Positions 44,282 to 53,182 of a DNA stretch of 64,000 nucleotides are shown here, in pieces; position 1 is the stretch's first letter, and each line of letters starts with the position of its first letter. Both the position numbers and the translations under genes were made by a program. Source of the stretch: Ensifer adhaerens (lineage in GTDB: Bacteria; Pseudomonadota; Alphaproteobacteria; Rhizobiales; Rhizobiaceae); NCBI RefSeq assembly GCF_028993555.1, contig NZ_CP118611.1:1606001-1670000 (forward strand), given 5' to 3'. The notes beneath the pieces are model-generated. The model was not told where the DNA came from. It did no database searches and was given only the letters and a program-made list of their open reading frames with translations.

Positions 44282-45226
44282 TCAGGAACCGCTCTTCGGC
44301 AGACCGGGCGGGTTCGTCTGCGCGGCATCGACGGCCTCTGCACCGAGGCTCCAGCGCTTCAGCACCTCGCCATATTTGCCGCTCTTGATCAGGTCGCTGA
44401 GCGCGATGGTGACGGCATCGGCGAGGCCACCGCCCTTGCGGGTCGTCACGGCGATCTCGGCCGTCAGCGGCCAGCCGCCGCTGACGATGCCGACGACCTT
44501 CGTGTCGTTCCTGATCGATGCGGCATAGGCTCTGGTGGCGTTCGGATTGAACTCGACATCGGCGCGGCCCGACTGCAAGGCGAGATCGCTGGCCGCGCGA
44601 TCGTCGTAGTACTGCACCTCGATCGGCTTCAGGCCTGCGGCCACATTCTGCCGGTCCCATTCCAGGATGATCTTTTCCTGGTTGGTGCCGGCTCCGGTGA
44701 TCACCTTCAGCCCGGCGACGTCCTTCGGTTCCTTGATCTCGGTGATCTTGCTGTCGGACTTGACGAAGAAGCCGAGTACGTCCTTGCGATAGGTGGAGAA
44801 ATCGAACTTCTCCTTGCGCTCCTCGGTCACGGTGACGTTGCTGATCACGGCGTCGTATTTGCCGGAGCTGACGCCGAGCGGCCAGTCCGCCCAGGCGACG
44901 GGCACGAGCTCGAGTTCGAGACCGAAGCTATCGGCGAGCAGCGAGGCGATATCCGGATCCGCGCCGACCACGGTCTTGGAGTCCGATGCGTAAGTGGCAA
45001 TCGGCGGATCCCAAGGGTTGACGGCAATGGTGAACTTGCCCGGGTTGACGAACTTGAAGTCGGAACCGATCGCATTAACTGCCGCCTCGTTCTTTTCGGC
45101 GCGAATGCGGTTGGAGGTATCGGGGCTGAGGTCGAACTTTTCCTGGGCGCTGGCCGTGGCGATACCGAACGTCGCAGCGGCGACGACGCCAGCGAGCAAC
45201 AACTTTGCAGTGTCAAGCATTCTCAT
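44282..45226 (-). CDS. Amino-acid-type ABC transporter substrate-binding protein, paralogue
   Basis: A 314-residue family-3 binding protein with signal peptide (cleavage near ASA-QE) and the same core motifs as its neighbour. Start 45226 follows AAGGAG. It lies directly after the fused permease/ATPase gene, so it is probably the main partner; the next gene may have arisen by tandem duplication. A GC-rich palindrome (44249-44262) lies between the two. Confidence 0.88.
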   Translation of the reverse strand: MRMLDTAKLLLAGVVAAATFGIATASAQEKFDLSPDTSNRIRAEKNEAAVNAIGSDFKFVNPGKFTIAVNPWDPPIATYASDSKTVVGADPDIASLLADSFGLELELVPVAWADWPLGVSSGKYDAVISNVTVTEERKEKFDFSTYRKDVLGFFVKSDSKITEIKEPKDVAGLKVITGAGTNQEKIILEWDRQNVAAGLKPIEVQYYDDRAASDLALQSGRADVEFNPNATRAYAASIRNDTKVVGIVSGGWPLTAEIAVTTRKGGGLADAVTIALSDLIKSGKYGEVLKRWSLGAEAVDAAQTNPPGLPKSGS

Positions 45227-45299
45227 ATCTTGCTCCTTTTCCATTACTGGTTGAGTAAATTGACAGACCTCGCCTATCGGGAACGTCCGTCAGGTTCTT

Positions 45300-47075
45300 T
45301 CAAAGCACGCGCGCCAGAAATTCGCGGGTGCGCGGGTGCTTTGCATGGGTGAAAATCTCGGCCGGCGGGCCCGCTTCCAGCACCCGGCCCGCCTCCATGA
45401 AGACCACGGTGTCGGCAACCTCGCGGGCAAAGCCGACCTCATGGGTAACGATCACCAGCGTCGTGCCGGTGCGCGCCAGTTCCTTGATCACATCCAGCAC
45501 TTCGCCGACGAGTTCCGGATCAAGTGCGGAGGTCGGCTCGTCGAAGAGCAGCACCTTCGGTCTGAGGGCCAAGGCACGGGCGATCGCGACGCGCTGTTGC
45601 TGCCCGCCCGAAAGCTGGCGCGGATAGGCATTGATCTTGTCGCTCAAGCCGATGCGGGCGAGCAATTCCTGGGCGATGCGTACCGCCTCGTCCCGCCCGA
45701 GGCCGCGCACGTGCAGCGGCGCCTCGATCAGATTTTCGAGCACGGTCAAGTGTGGGAAAAGATTGAAGTTCTGGAACACCATGCCGATATCGGCGCGGCG
45801 CTTCAGGATGTCCTTTTCTTTGAGCTCGTAAAGTGTATCGCCCTTCTGGCTGTAACCGACGAGTTCGTCGTCGATCGAGATGAAGCCATCATCGACGCGT
45901 TCGAGGTGATTGATCGTTCGAAGCAGGGTCGACTTGCCCGAACCGGAAGGACCAAGGATAGCGGTGACGCTGCCCGCCTCAAGGTTCAGCTCGACGCCAT
46001 CCAGAACCTTGAGAGATCCGAAACTCTTGGAGATGCCATGCACATGCACGGCGCCGCCGGAGCGGAAGGCCTGCGCGTCGCGAAAGCCGGTCTTGACCAC
46101 GGCAGCGCTCTGGGGAGCGGCATCCGGCAACGGTCGGCGGAAGCGTGCGATCAATGACTGGAACGGCAAGGGCACGGGATTGCGGACGGCCCCTTTCGAA
46201 AAATAGCGCTCGATGTAGTGCTGGGCGATCGAAAGCCCGGTCATGATCACCAGATACCAGACGGTCGCGACCATCAGCAGCGGGATGACTTCGAGATTGC
46301 GGCGGTAGATGACCTGGACCGTATAGAACAGCTCGGGCAACGCCAGCACATAGACCATCGACGTGCTCTTCGCGAGACCGATGATCTCGTTGAAGCCGGT
46401 GGGCAGGATCGAGCGCATGGCCTGCGGAAGCACGATGCGGAAGGCCTGGCGACGGCGAGGCAGCCCGAGCGCTGCTGCCGCCTCATGCTGTCCTTGGTCG
46501 ACGGCGAGTATGCCGCCGCGCACGATCTCGGCGAAGAAGGCAGCCTGGTTAAGTGTCAGTCCCAGGAAAGCAGCAGCGAAGGGCGTCAGAAGCTGCGTCG
46601 TCGGGTAGTGGAACCACGCGGCCTCGGTAAAGGGCACGCCGATGCTGATCGTCTCGTAGAGATAGCCGAGATTGTTGAGCACCAGCAGAAGCACGATCAG
46701 CGGGATGGAACGAAGCAGCCAGATGTAGCCGAAGGAAAGGCCCGACAGCAGAGGCGACCTCGATACGCGGGCGAGCGCCAGCGCCGTGCCGAGAAGCGAG
46801 CCGGAAACGGTTGCGAGCGCCGTCAGAAGAAGGGTCCGGCCGAGGCCCGCCAGGACCGGCTCGGCGAAAAACCATTCCGCGAAGACCGGCCAGCCCCAGC
46901 GCGGATTGGTCAGCACCGAATAGAGCACACCGGCAATGACGAGGGCTGCAAAAAGCGTCCCGAGCGTACGCCCCGGGTGGCGTGCCGGCACGATGCGGAA
47001 ATGGGCGTAACCGGGATTCGGTTCACTGGTCCGCCTAGTGGCGGGCACGCCGGCGAGATCGGTCAGAACTGCCAT
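45300..47075 (-). CDS. Amino-acid ABC transporter, permease and ATPase fused in one protein
   Basis: A 591-residue fusion. Residues about 30-300 are a HisMQ-type permease ([21 protein letters not shown] loop); about 345-590 are a polar-amino-acid ATPase with [24 protein letters not shown] and [12 protein letters not shown]. The same fusion is known in other proteobacterial amino-acid importers. The start follows AGAGGA. It is central in the operon, before two binding proteins and after the GNAT gene, and so imports the pathway's substrate. Confidence 0.92.
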   Translation of the reverse strand: MAVLTDLAGVPATRRTSEPNPGYAHFRIVPARHPGRTLGTLFAALVIAGVLYSVLTNPRWGWPVFAEWFFAEPVLAGLGRTLLLTALATVSGSLLGTALALARVSRSPLLSGLSFGYIWLLRSIPLIVLLLVLNNLGYLYETISIGVPFTEAAWFHYPTTQLLTPFAAAFLGLTLNQAAFFAEIVRGGILAVDQGQHEAAAALGLPRRRQAFRIVLPQAMRSILPTGFNEIIGLAKSTSMVYVLALPELFYTVQVIYRRNLEVIPLLMVATVWYLVIMTGLSIAQHYIERYFSKGAVRNPVPLPFQSLIARFRRPLPDAAPQSAAVVKTGFRDAQAFRSGGAVHVHGISKSFGSLKVLDGVELNLEAGSVTAILGPSGSGKSTLLRTINHLERVDDGFISIDDELVGYSQKGDTLYELKEKDILKRRADIGMVFQNFNLFPHLTVLENLIEAPLHVRGLGRDEAVRIAQELLARIGLSDKINAYPRQLSGGQQQRVAIARALALRPKVLLFDEPTSALDPELVGEVLDVIKELARTGTTLVIVTHEVGFAREVADTVVFMEAGRVLEAGPPAEIFTHAKHPRTREFLARVL

Positions 47076-47117
47076 GATGGATTCCTCTCCTGAAATCTGT
47101 TGAGGCGGCCGCTGGTA

Positions 47118-47669
47118 CTAGACGTGGTTCACGGCTTGTGGCTTTGACGGAGGCGTGTCGCCGATAAGCGTGAGTGACACCACGAGATGCGTAATGTCCT
47201 TCTCGAACGGCAGCGTCTTGTAGGCTTCAGGATCAGCCTCAACGTCGAAGAGCGCGGTGTAGCCGTTCGCAAGGTAGAGGCCGACGGCTTCGGGCTGGCG
47301 AAACCCGGTCGTCAGATAGATGCGTGAATAGCCTTGCCGCGCCGCCTGCGCTTCGAGCTCGAGCAGCACCTTTCGCGCCAGGCCCTGGCGGCGCAAATCC
47401 GATCGCGTCCAGATGCGCTTGAACTCGGCGGTGCGATCGTCATAGTGCTTGAAGGCGCCGCCACCGATCGCTTGCCCGTCGCGCATCAACAGCACGAAGT
47501 TGCCGTGCGGCGACGCGAAGGCTTCTGGCGGGTAGCGGTTCATCTCGGCTGCCGCCCCTTCTTCGCTGAAGTAGGTGCCGTAGCGACTATCATATTCGAA
47601 GATGAGTTCATCGATCAGCGGCTTGGCGCGCGGGTCGAGGGGCGTGGTGTAGAGAAACGTGTCGCTCAT
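47118..47669 (-). CDS. GNAT-family N-acetyltransferase
   Basis: A 183-residue GNAT protein. The acetyl-CoA P-loop R-x-x-G-x-A is in SDLRRQGLARKVLLELE, followed by the typical LYLANGYTALFD ending. An ATG at 47681 would add four residues. It overlaps no neighbour and lies 23 nt after the M20 gene. In B. subtilis yxe-type operons the equivalent GNAT N-acetylates an S-substituted cysteine before oxidation; this is a family-context inference. Confidence 0.85.
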   Translation of the reverse strand: MSDTFLYTTPLDPRAKPLIDELIFEYDSRYGTYFSEEGAAAEMNRYPPEAFASPHGNFVLLMRDGQAIGGGAFKHYDDRTAEFKRIWTRSDLRRQGLARKVLLELEAQAARQGYSRIYLTTGFRQPEAVGLYLANGYTALFDVEADPEAYKTLPFEKDITHLVVSLTLIGDTPPSKPQAVNHV

Positions 47670-47691
47670 GTCTTTCGCCATCCCGTGTTCG

Positions 47692-48879
47692 TTATGCGAG
47701 GAAGGTTTCCACCAGCCGAACCCAATAGCGGGCCGCCGGTGCGATGATCGCGTCGTTGAAGTCGTATTGGGCGCTGTGAAGCGGCGCGCTGTCGCCGTTG
47801 CCAACGAAGGCGTAGTTGCCCGCCTTTTCCTCCAGGAAGAACGCGAAGTCTTCGCTGGCCGTCCGCGGCTTGAAGTCGCCGATGATCGTGTCCTGACCAA
47901 GAGCCTGAACCGCGACATTGCGGGCGAAATCCGTTTCGCGCCGATGGTTGACGAGCGCCGGGAACCCGAGCCGGTAGTCGACCTCGGCCTTTGCACCGAA
48001 GCTCTCGGCCTGCGCGCGCGCCAGTGCCTGCACGCGTTCGCCGAGCAGGCGTCGAACCTCGCCGTTGAAGGCGCGTAGAGTGAGCTTCAGCGATACGCTC
48101 TCGGGGATGACGTTCGATGCCTGGCCGCCGTGAATGGAGCCGACCGTGACGACGGCCATATGCTGCGGATCGACATTGCGCGAGACCAGGCTCTGAAGCG
48201 CCGTGATCAGCGATGCCGTCGCCAGCACCGGATCAACCGTCAGATGCGGCTCGGCCCCATGGCCGCCCTTGCCGACCACCGTGATGTTCGCCTGATCGAC
48301 CGACGCCATGGCCGGTCCTTCAACGAAGCCGAAACGGCCGGCCGGCACCCCCGGCCAATTGTGCAGGCCGAAGACCACATCGACGCGGAACCGCTCGAAC
48401 AGGCCCTCCGACAGCATTCTTCGCGCACCAGCGCCGATTTCCTCGGCCGGCTGGAAGATCAGCCGCAGCGTACCGTCAAAACGCCCCTCACCCGCCAGAA
48501 AGCGGGCTGCGGCAAGCAGGATCGCCGTATGCCCGTCATGGCCGCAGGCGTGCATCACGCCCTTGCTGCGGCTGGCATAGGTTAAACCGGTTGCCTCCTC
48601 GATCGGCAGCGCATCCATGTCCGCGCGAAGGCCGATCGACTTCTCGCCACTCCCGCGCCGGAGCGTGGCGACGATACCGGTTCCGGCGATGCCGCGGCTC
48701 ACCTCATATCCCCAGGAGGCGAGCAGATCGCCCACCTGGCTGCTGGTGCGCTTTTCCTGGAAAGCGAGTTCCGGATGCTGGTGCAGGTCGCGGCGGATCG
48801 CGACGATCTCGTCAATGAAAGCGGCTAGGCCCCGTTCGACGGCGGCGGATCTTTGGGTATTGGTGACAATCAGGTTCAT
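47692..48879 (-). CDS. M20-family amidohydrolase/deacetylase
   Basis: A 395-residue M20D aminoacylase/carboxypeptidase-like enzyme. The metal-site signatures are HACGHDGHT (about residue 100) and FQPAEEIGAGA. It likely removes an acyl group from an N-acyl amino acid. Its partner GNAT directly downstream suggests an acetylate-oxidise-deacetylate cycle. ATG 48879 is preferred; a TTG at 48903 overlaps the preceding stop and has better Shine-Dalgarno proximity in the previous gene. Confidence 0.87.
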   Translation of the reverse strand: MNLIVTNTQRSAAVERGLAAFIDEIVAIRRDLHQHPELAFQEKRTSSQVGDLLASWGYEVSRGIAGTGIVATLRRGSGEKSIGLRADMDALPIEEATGLTYASRSKGVMHACGHDGHTAILLAAARFLAGEGRFDGTLRLIFQPAEEIGAGARRMLSEGLFERFRVDVVFGLHNWPGVPAGRFGFVEGPAMASVDQANITVVGKGGHGAEPHLTVDPVLATASLITALQSLVSRNVDPQHMAVVTVGSIHGGQASNVIPESVSLKLTLRAFNGEVRRLLGERVQALARAQAESFGAKAEVDYRLGFPALVNHRRETDFARNVAVQALGQDTIIGDFKPRTASEDFAFFLEEKAGNYAFVGNGDSAPLHSAQYDFNDAIIAPAARYWVRLVETFLA

Positions 48880-48899
48880 AGGATTTGTTCGTCGGCTCC

Positions 48900-50249
48900 T
48901 CAAGCGCCGACGGCCTTCCCCCGCTCAACGGTCGGCGCAGATTGCGCGTAGCGGCTTTCGCGGTAGACGAGCCCCAAATGATCACGGAGCGTCGCCCCCT
49001 CGAGCCTTGGATTGAAATAGCCACGACGTTCCAGGATCGGCAGCACATGTGCGACGAAGTCGGCGAGACCTTCGGCGATCACCGGAAAGCCGAGGATGAA
49101 GCCGTCGGCGGCATCCTGATCGATCCATCTGATGATCTCGTCGGCGATATGCTCTGCCGTGCCGATGAAGGCGGTTCTCGGTGTGGCGACATCGAGCGCG
49201 ATCTCGCGCAGAGTCGCCCCGGTTTCGCGGGCCGCCTTTTTGATGCGGTCCGTGGTTGCCCGGAAGCTGTTCTTGCCGATATCCCCGATATCAGGAAACG
49301 GCTCGTCCAGCGGATAGGCGCTGAAGTCGTGATGGTCGAAGAAGCGACCGAGATAGAGCAACGCCTCCTCGATCGTCACGAGATCGCGGATTGCGCGGTG
49401 CTTCGCCTCGGCCTCCTCGGCCGTTGCTCCGACGATCGGGCCGATGCCCGGGAAGATGCCGATCTCCGCAGCACGGCGCCCCTGCGCCACCGCACTTTGC
49501 TTGACCTGCTTGTAGAAGACCTTCGCGTCTTCGATCGGGCCGCCATTGGTGAACACGGCATCGGCATGTTTGCCCGCAAGCCGGATCCCGGAATCGGAGG
49601 CTCCTGCCTGGAACACCACCGGCTGCCCCTGTCTGGAGCGTTCGATGTTGAGCGGGCCCTCGATCCGGAAGAAACGCCCCTTGTGGTTCAACCGGCGCAG
49701 CTTCGACTTGTCGGCATAGACGCCGGTTGCCCTGTCACGCACGAAGGCGTCGTCGTCCCAACTGTCCCAGAGGCCCTTGATCACGTCGAGATATTCGTCG
49801 GCAATCTCGTAGCGCAGCTCATGTTCCGGGTGCTCGCGGCCGTAGTTGCGGCCGGAGCCTTCAAGCGGCGAGGTCACTGCATTCCAGCCCGCGCGGCCGC
49901 CGCTGATGAGGTCGAGCGAGGCGAATTGCCGGGCGATTGTGAACGGGTCGCTGTAGGAGGTCGAAACCGTGCCGACCAGGCCGATCTTCGAGGTCGAAGC
50001 GGCGAGTGCCGACAGGATGGTCAGTGGCTCGAAGCGGTTGAGGAAATGCGGGATCGACTGCTCGTTGATGTAGAGGCCGTCCGCGACGAAGGCGAAGGCG
50101 ATGCCGGCGGCTTCGGCCTTTCGCGCCGTTTCGACGAAGAAGTCAAAATTGACGCTCGCGTCCGCCGGGCCGCTTGGATGTTTCCAGGCGTTCATATGCC
50201 CGCCCGGCCCTTGCAACATGATGCCGAAATTCACGTTCTTCTTGGTCAT
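48900..50249 (-). CDS. NtaA/SnaA/DszA-family FMNH2-dependent monooxygenase (YxeK-like)
   Basis: A 449-residue LLM-superfamily monooxygenase. The motifs [32 protein letters not shown] and [16 protein letters not shown] are diagnostic for the NtaA/SnaA/DszA group, which uses FMNH2 from a separate reductase to cleave C-S or C-N bonds. The yxe-type homologues act on S-(2-succino)cysteine derivatives. The ATG follows AAGGA. It is 21 nt after another LLM gene and is supplied, presumably, by the FMN reductase at 51722. Confidence 0.9.
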   Translation of the reverse strand: MTKKNVNFGIMLQGPGGHMNAWKHPSGPADASVNFDFFVETARKAEAAGIAFAFVADGLYINEQSIPHFLNRFEPLTILSALAASTSKIGLVGTVSTSYSDPFTIARQFASLDLISGGRAGWNAVTSPLEGSGRNYGREHPEHELRYEIADEYLDVIKGLWDSWDDDAFVRDRATGVYADKSKLRRLNHKGRFFRIEGPLNIERSRQGQPVVFQAGASDSGIRLAGKHADAVFTNGGPIEDAKVFYKQVKQSAVAQGRRAAEIGIFPGIGPIVGATAEEAEAKHRAIRDLVTIEEALLYLGRFFDHHDFSAYPLDEPFPDIGDIGKNSFRATTDRIKKAARETGATLREIALDVATPRTAFIGTAEHIADEIIRWIDQDAADGFILGFPVIAEGLADFVAHVLPILERRGYFNPRLEGATLRDHLGLVYRESRYAQSAPTVERGKAVGA

Positions 50250-50270
50250 GGCAGATCCTTCCCGGAAAAT

Positions 50271-51266
50271 TCAGGCGGCGAGAGAAAGCCGTTCCCGCGC
50301 GATGAGTTCGATCGAGGCGAAGCGCTCGCTGGCGCTGACCGCAGGGGTGTCGATGACGAATTCCTTGACGCCGTAGCGTCGGTGCAGCTCGTCGAATTCC
50401 TGGCGAACCTGCCGCGCCGTGCCGGTGAGCACGCTCGGCGTCTTCTCCTCGACGCGGTAGTCGGCAATCCCGGCCTGACGAGCGAATTCGGCAGCCTGCT
50501 CCTCACTGCCGACATTGACACTCTGGCCGTTTGCAAGCAGCACCTTGAAAATCTTCAGGTCCGCGACGCGTTCGCGTGCCCGCTGTTCGCTTTCGGCCGC
50601 GAACGCCGCGAGAGCAAGAAGCGGTCGGTCGCCCCTGGTTGCGCGGTCATAGGCGTCGAAGGTTTTCTGCAGATTGTCCGGATCGCCGTTGAGGTGGCCG
50701 GCGAAGACAAGCTTCCAGCCCTTTTGGGCAGCCAGCAACGCGCTGTCGACACTCGCGCCCAGCAGAAAGCGCTCCGGCGCGACGGACGGCAGCGGCGTCG
50801 CCAACAGCTCCGAAGCCGCCTCGCCCTCTGCCAGCAAATAGCGGTTGAGCTCGGCCAACTGCTCCGGGAAGCTCGGCCGCAAAGCCGGATCAACTCCGAC
50901 CTGCAACGCTTTGGTGGAGAACGGAAAACCACCGGGTGCCTTGCCGACGCCGAGATCGACCCGGGAAGGCGCGAGACTGGCAAGCAGGTTGAAGGTCTCG
51001 GCGACCTTGTAGGCACTGTAGTGCTGCAGCATGACGCCGCCGGAACCGATGCGGATCTTCGACGTCCTCGCCAGGAGGTAGGCGATCAAGGTTTCCGGCG
51101 CAGAGCTCGCAAGGCCGGCTATGTTATGGTGCTCCGCGACCCAGAAGCGGTGGTAGCCCCATTCCTCCGCCTTCACGGCAAGGTTGGCCGTCGTATGCAG
51201 AGCCTGGGTCGGCGTGCCTCCTGGATCGACGGGACTTTTGTCGAGAAGGCTGAGCAGATAGGACAT
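50271..51266 (-). CDS. Luciferase-like (LLM) flavin-dependent oxidoreductase
   Basis: A 331-residue LLM protein of the YhbW/MsnO8-like group. The core has WGYHRFWVAEHHN, IRIGSGGVMLQHYSAYKVAE and VDLGVGKAPGGFP. It is the first gene of the organosulfur operon; the ATG at 51266 is chosen, with an upstream ATG (51296) lacking a ribosome site and lying in the repeat region. FMN- or F420-dependent use cannot be told by eye. Confidence 0.85.
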   Translation of the reverse strand: MSYLLSLLDKSPVDPGGTPTQALHTTANLAVKAEEWGYHRFWVAEHHNIAGLASSAPETLIAYLLARTSKIRIGSGGVMLQHYSAYKVAETFNLLASLAPSRVDLGVGKAPGGFPFSTKALQVGVDPALRPSFPEQLAELNRYLLAEGEAASELLATPLPSVAPERFLLGASVDSALLAAQKGWKLVFAGHLNGDPDNLQKTFDAYDRATRGDRPLLALAAFAAESEQRARERVADLKIFKVLLANGQSVNVGSEEQAAEFARQAGIADYRVEEKTPSVLTGTARQVRQEFDELHRRYGVKEFVIDTPAVSASERFASIELIARERLSLAA

Positions 51267-51295
51267 GGTTCGCAGTTCCACCACGGTTGACGACA

Positions 51296-51330
51296 TAAAT
51301 ACATTAAATACATAATTTTTATAGATTATA
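51296..51330 (-). promoter_or_regulatory. -10 element and tandem 9-bp repeats ahead of the organosulfur operon
   Basis: On the minus strand TATAAT (51330-51325) is a perfect -10, with only a weak -35 at 17 bp. Just downstream are two exact tandem copies of ATGTATTTA (51313-51305 and 51304-51296). They cover roughly +1 to +25, the place for a repressor. Confidence 0.5.
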
Positions 51331-51721
51331 GGAATGACGTTCTCTTTGGCTGCCCGAAACAAGAAAAGTTGCCGCTTTCATTCACATACCGAGAGGCGTC
51401 TTTCTCCAATCCGGAGACGTCGTTTCGAGGGATGATTCCGGGCCGCGGTCCCTGTGCGAGACCGGTCCTGGATGCAGATGTACGGAGATGCGAGGATATT
51501 GGAGCCGGAGCGTTGCGGTGCACCGCGGGCATGACACCGACCGGCGTCGTTGCAGTTGCACCCCGTGGAGCTAGGCCGCCTGCTGCTTCGATAGAAGGCG
51601 CGGCCTGAGGCGAAACTCGTTCGCCACTACACGTGCTGGTGCGTGGTCACGGCGAGGTGCTGCCTTCCCGAACAAAGAAGGCAGAGCCATGGTCAAGCTA
51701 GGCATTCCGCTCGAGCAAGGC
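51331..51721. other. Intergenic stretch with a terminator-like hairpin
   Basis: No gene is supported. An 8-bp perfect stem with 9-base loop (CTGCCTTC 51660-51667, GAAGGCAG 51677-51684) lies 38 nt after the FMN reductase stop and may terminate it. A 79-codon plus-strand frame at 51369-51608 has no recognisable features. The rest shows nothing clear. Confidence 0.5.
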
Positions 51722-52282
51722 TCAAGCTGCGAAACCGACACTCTTGTCGGCTGCCGGAAGGATGTTGGCGAGGTCAGACAAAAGATCCTCGAAGCGAGCC
51801 GTCAAACGCGAAGGCGCGATCTTGTAATCCTTGAAATCGACGTCCGATGCATAGATTGCCGTTGGAAGCGTCCGTGCGCTAAAAAAACCAAAGAGGGGAC
51901 GGAGCTGATGCTCCACGACCAACGCGTGCCGGTCACCCCCGCCGGTTGCGGTCAGGATCACCGGTTTGCCCCTGAGTTCGTGCGGATCGATCAGATCGAA
52001 CAGGTGCTTGAAGAGACCGGGATAGGATCCTTTGTATGTCGGGGAGCCGACGAGCAGGACATCTGCAGAAACAACGGCTTCGACAACCCGTTTCGCCTGC
52101 TCGTCCAGGTCCTTGCGCCAAAGCGCACGTCCAAGCGACGGCCCGACATCATTCAGATCGTAGAGCCCAGTCTCCACGGCATATCGCGCCCCGATCAGCG
52201 TGGCGATGTGCTCACTGAGGGCGTAGGTTTTCGATGGGCGATTGAAACTGCCAGCAATACCAACGAGCCTGGGGGTAGACAT
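51722..52282 (-). CDS. NADPH-dependent FMN reductase (MsuE/SsuE type)
   Basis: A 186-residue flavodoxin-fold reductase of the NADPH-dependent FMN reductase family, with VGIAGSFNRPSKTYAL at the start and VGSPTYKGSYPGLFKHLFDL. Such reductases provide FMNH2 to sulfonate and organosulfur monooxygenases. It precedes the LLM genes on the same strand but a 455-nt gap and a hairpin suggest a separate transcript. The ATG follows GGAGGG. Confidence 0.9.
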   Translation of the reverse strand: MSTPRLVGIAGSFNRPSKTYALSEHIATLIGARYAVETGLYDLNDVGPSLGRALWRKDLDEQAKRVVEAVVSADVLLVGSPTYKGSYPGLFKHLFDLIDPHELRGKPVILTATGGGDRHALVVEHQLRPLFGFFSARTLPTAIYASDVDFKDYKIAPSRLTARFEDLLSDLANILPAADKSVGFAA

Positions 52283-52315
52283 GGGGTCCCTCCGATTTGC
52301 CCCAATATTTCTCTA

Positions 52316-52332
52316 TTAATTTTGTCAATTAA
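52316..52332. promoter_or_regulatory. Inverted repeat in the FMN reductase promoter region
   Basis: TTAATT-TTGTC-AATTAA is a perfect 6-bp inverted repeat about 35-50 bases before the FMN reductase start. On the minus strand it contains TTGACA, so a repressor here would cover the -35. No good -10 is visible at normal spacing. Confidence 0.4.
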
Positions 52333-52534
52333 AGAAAACACCCACTCTTTCGGGATCGTTTGTTGAAAAGTTTGCCTGCGCCAGATCGGATCGCCGCGCA
52401 GCAGAGATGCGCGCATGTTGCCCGGCTCATCCTCCGGTCGTTCGCGCGAACCCTTGCAAACGAATCAAACTCGCAGAGGCGAGGCGCAGCTACCGCAACC
52501 ACGCCTCTCGAAAGTCTCTGGCGGAGGTTTCCGG

Positions 52535-53182
52535 TCAGGCTTGCTCTATTGTCCGCGCCCAGGCCGCGGCCCGTCGCGCCGAGGCCTCCAGCACCGGTTT
52601 GGGTGCCTTGTACCACTCGTCCTCAGGGATAGCACGTCTGTTGCGGACAAAGGCTATCGCTGCTTCCAGGGACGGAAATTCGTCCGGCAGTGTCAGATGC
52701 AGAAAAAGCGATACCACAGCGACGGAACGCGAGCGCCCGCCGCGGCAATTGACGAGCACGCTGCCGCGCTCACGCCGGGGATAGGATGGTTTCTCCGGCA
52801 GGATCTGTTCGAGTGCTGCCCGCAGGATGTAGTGGGCCGCGAGCATCTGCGTCTCCGGATTTCCATCGCCGTCGATCAGTCCGATCTTGTAGTAGCGGAT
52901 CTCACCGGGGCCATGGATGCTGTTGCGGTGGTCTGCAACAAGCTGCGGCTGGCAGACGAAGTTGAAATCGAGATTGACCGCACAGTTGACGACGGTGGTG
53001 ATGCCGTTTTCGCGCAGAAGGTCGAGATCGCTTGCCCCCTCCTTGCCGGCGATGAAGAGGTCAACGCCATAGGTCGGATGCTTCGCATAGATGAGACTGA
53101 GTTTTGGCAGCTCGCGGCTGGGCGTGCCGCCTGCTGGGGCATCACTGAAACTGTCGAGCATGTTTTCCTCATCTGTTTTCAT
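52535..53182 (-). CDS. Dual-specificity / tyrosine-phosphatase-like protein
   Basis: A 215-residue protein with the cysteine phosphatase loop CRGGRSRS (Cys146, Arg152) and an upstream acidic loop IDGDGN (about 104-108). The usual His before Cys is Asn (VNC). The start overlaps the IMPase-like stop (ATGA), so it is the coupled last gene of the ABC operon. In this setting it could dephosphorylate an imported small molecule instead of a protein; substrate is not known. Confidence 0.82.
   Translation of the reverse strand: MKTDEENMLDSFSDAPAGGTPSRELPKLSLIYAKHPTYGVDLFIAGKEGASDLDLLRENGITTVVNCAVNLDFNFVCQPQLVADHRNSIHGPGEIRYYKIGLIDGDGNPETQMLAAHYILRAALEQILPEKPSYPRRERGSVLVNCRGGRSRSVAVVSLFLHLTLPDEFPSLEAAIAFVRNRRAIPEDEWYKAPKPVLEASARRAAAWARTIEQA

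Noticed and set aside
51369..51608. 79-codon plus-strand frame in the gap before the LLM operon
   Set aside because: No ribosome site, no similarity I recognise, and composition unlike neighbouring proteins.
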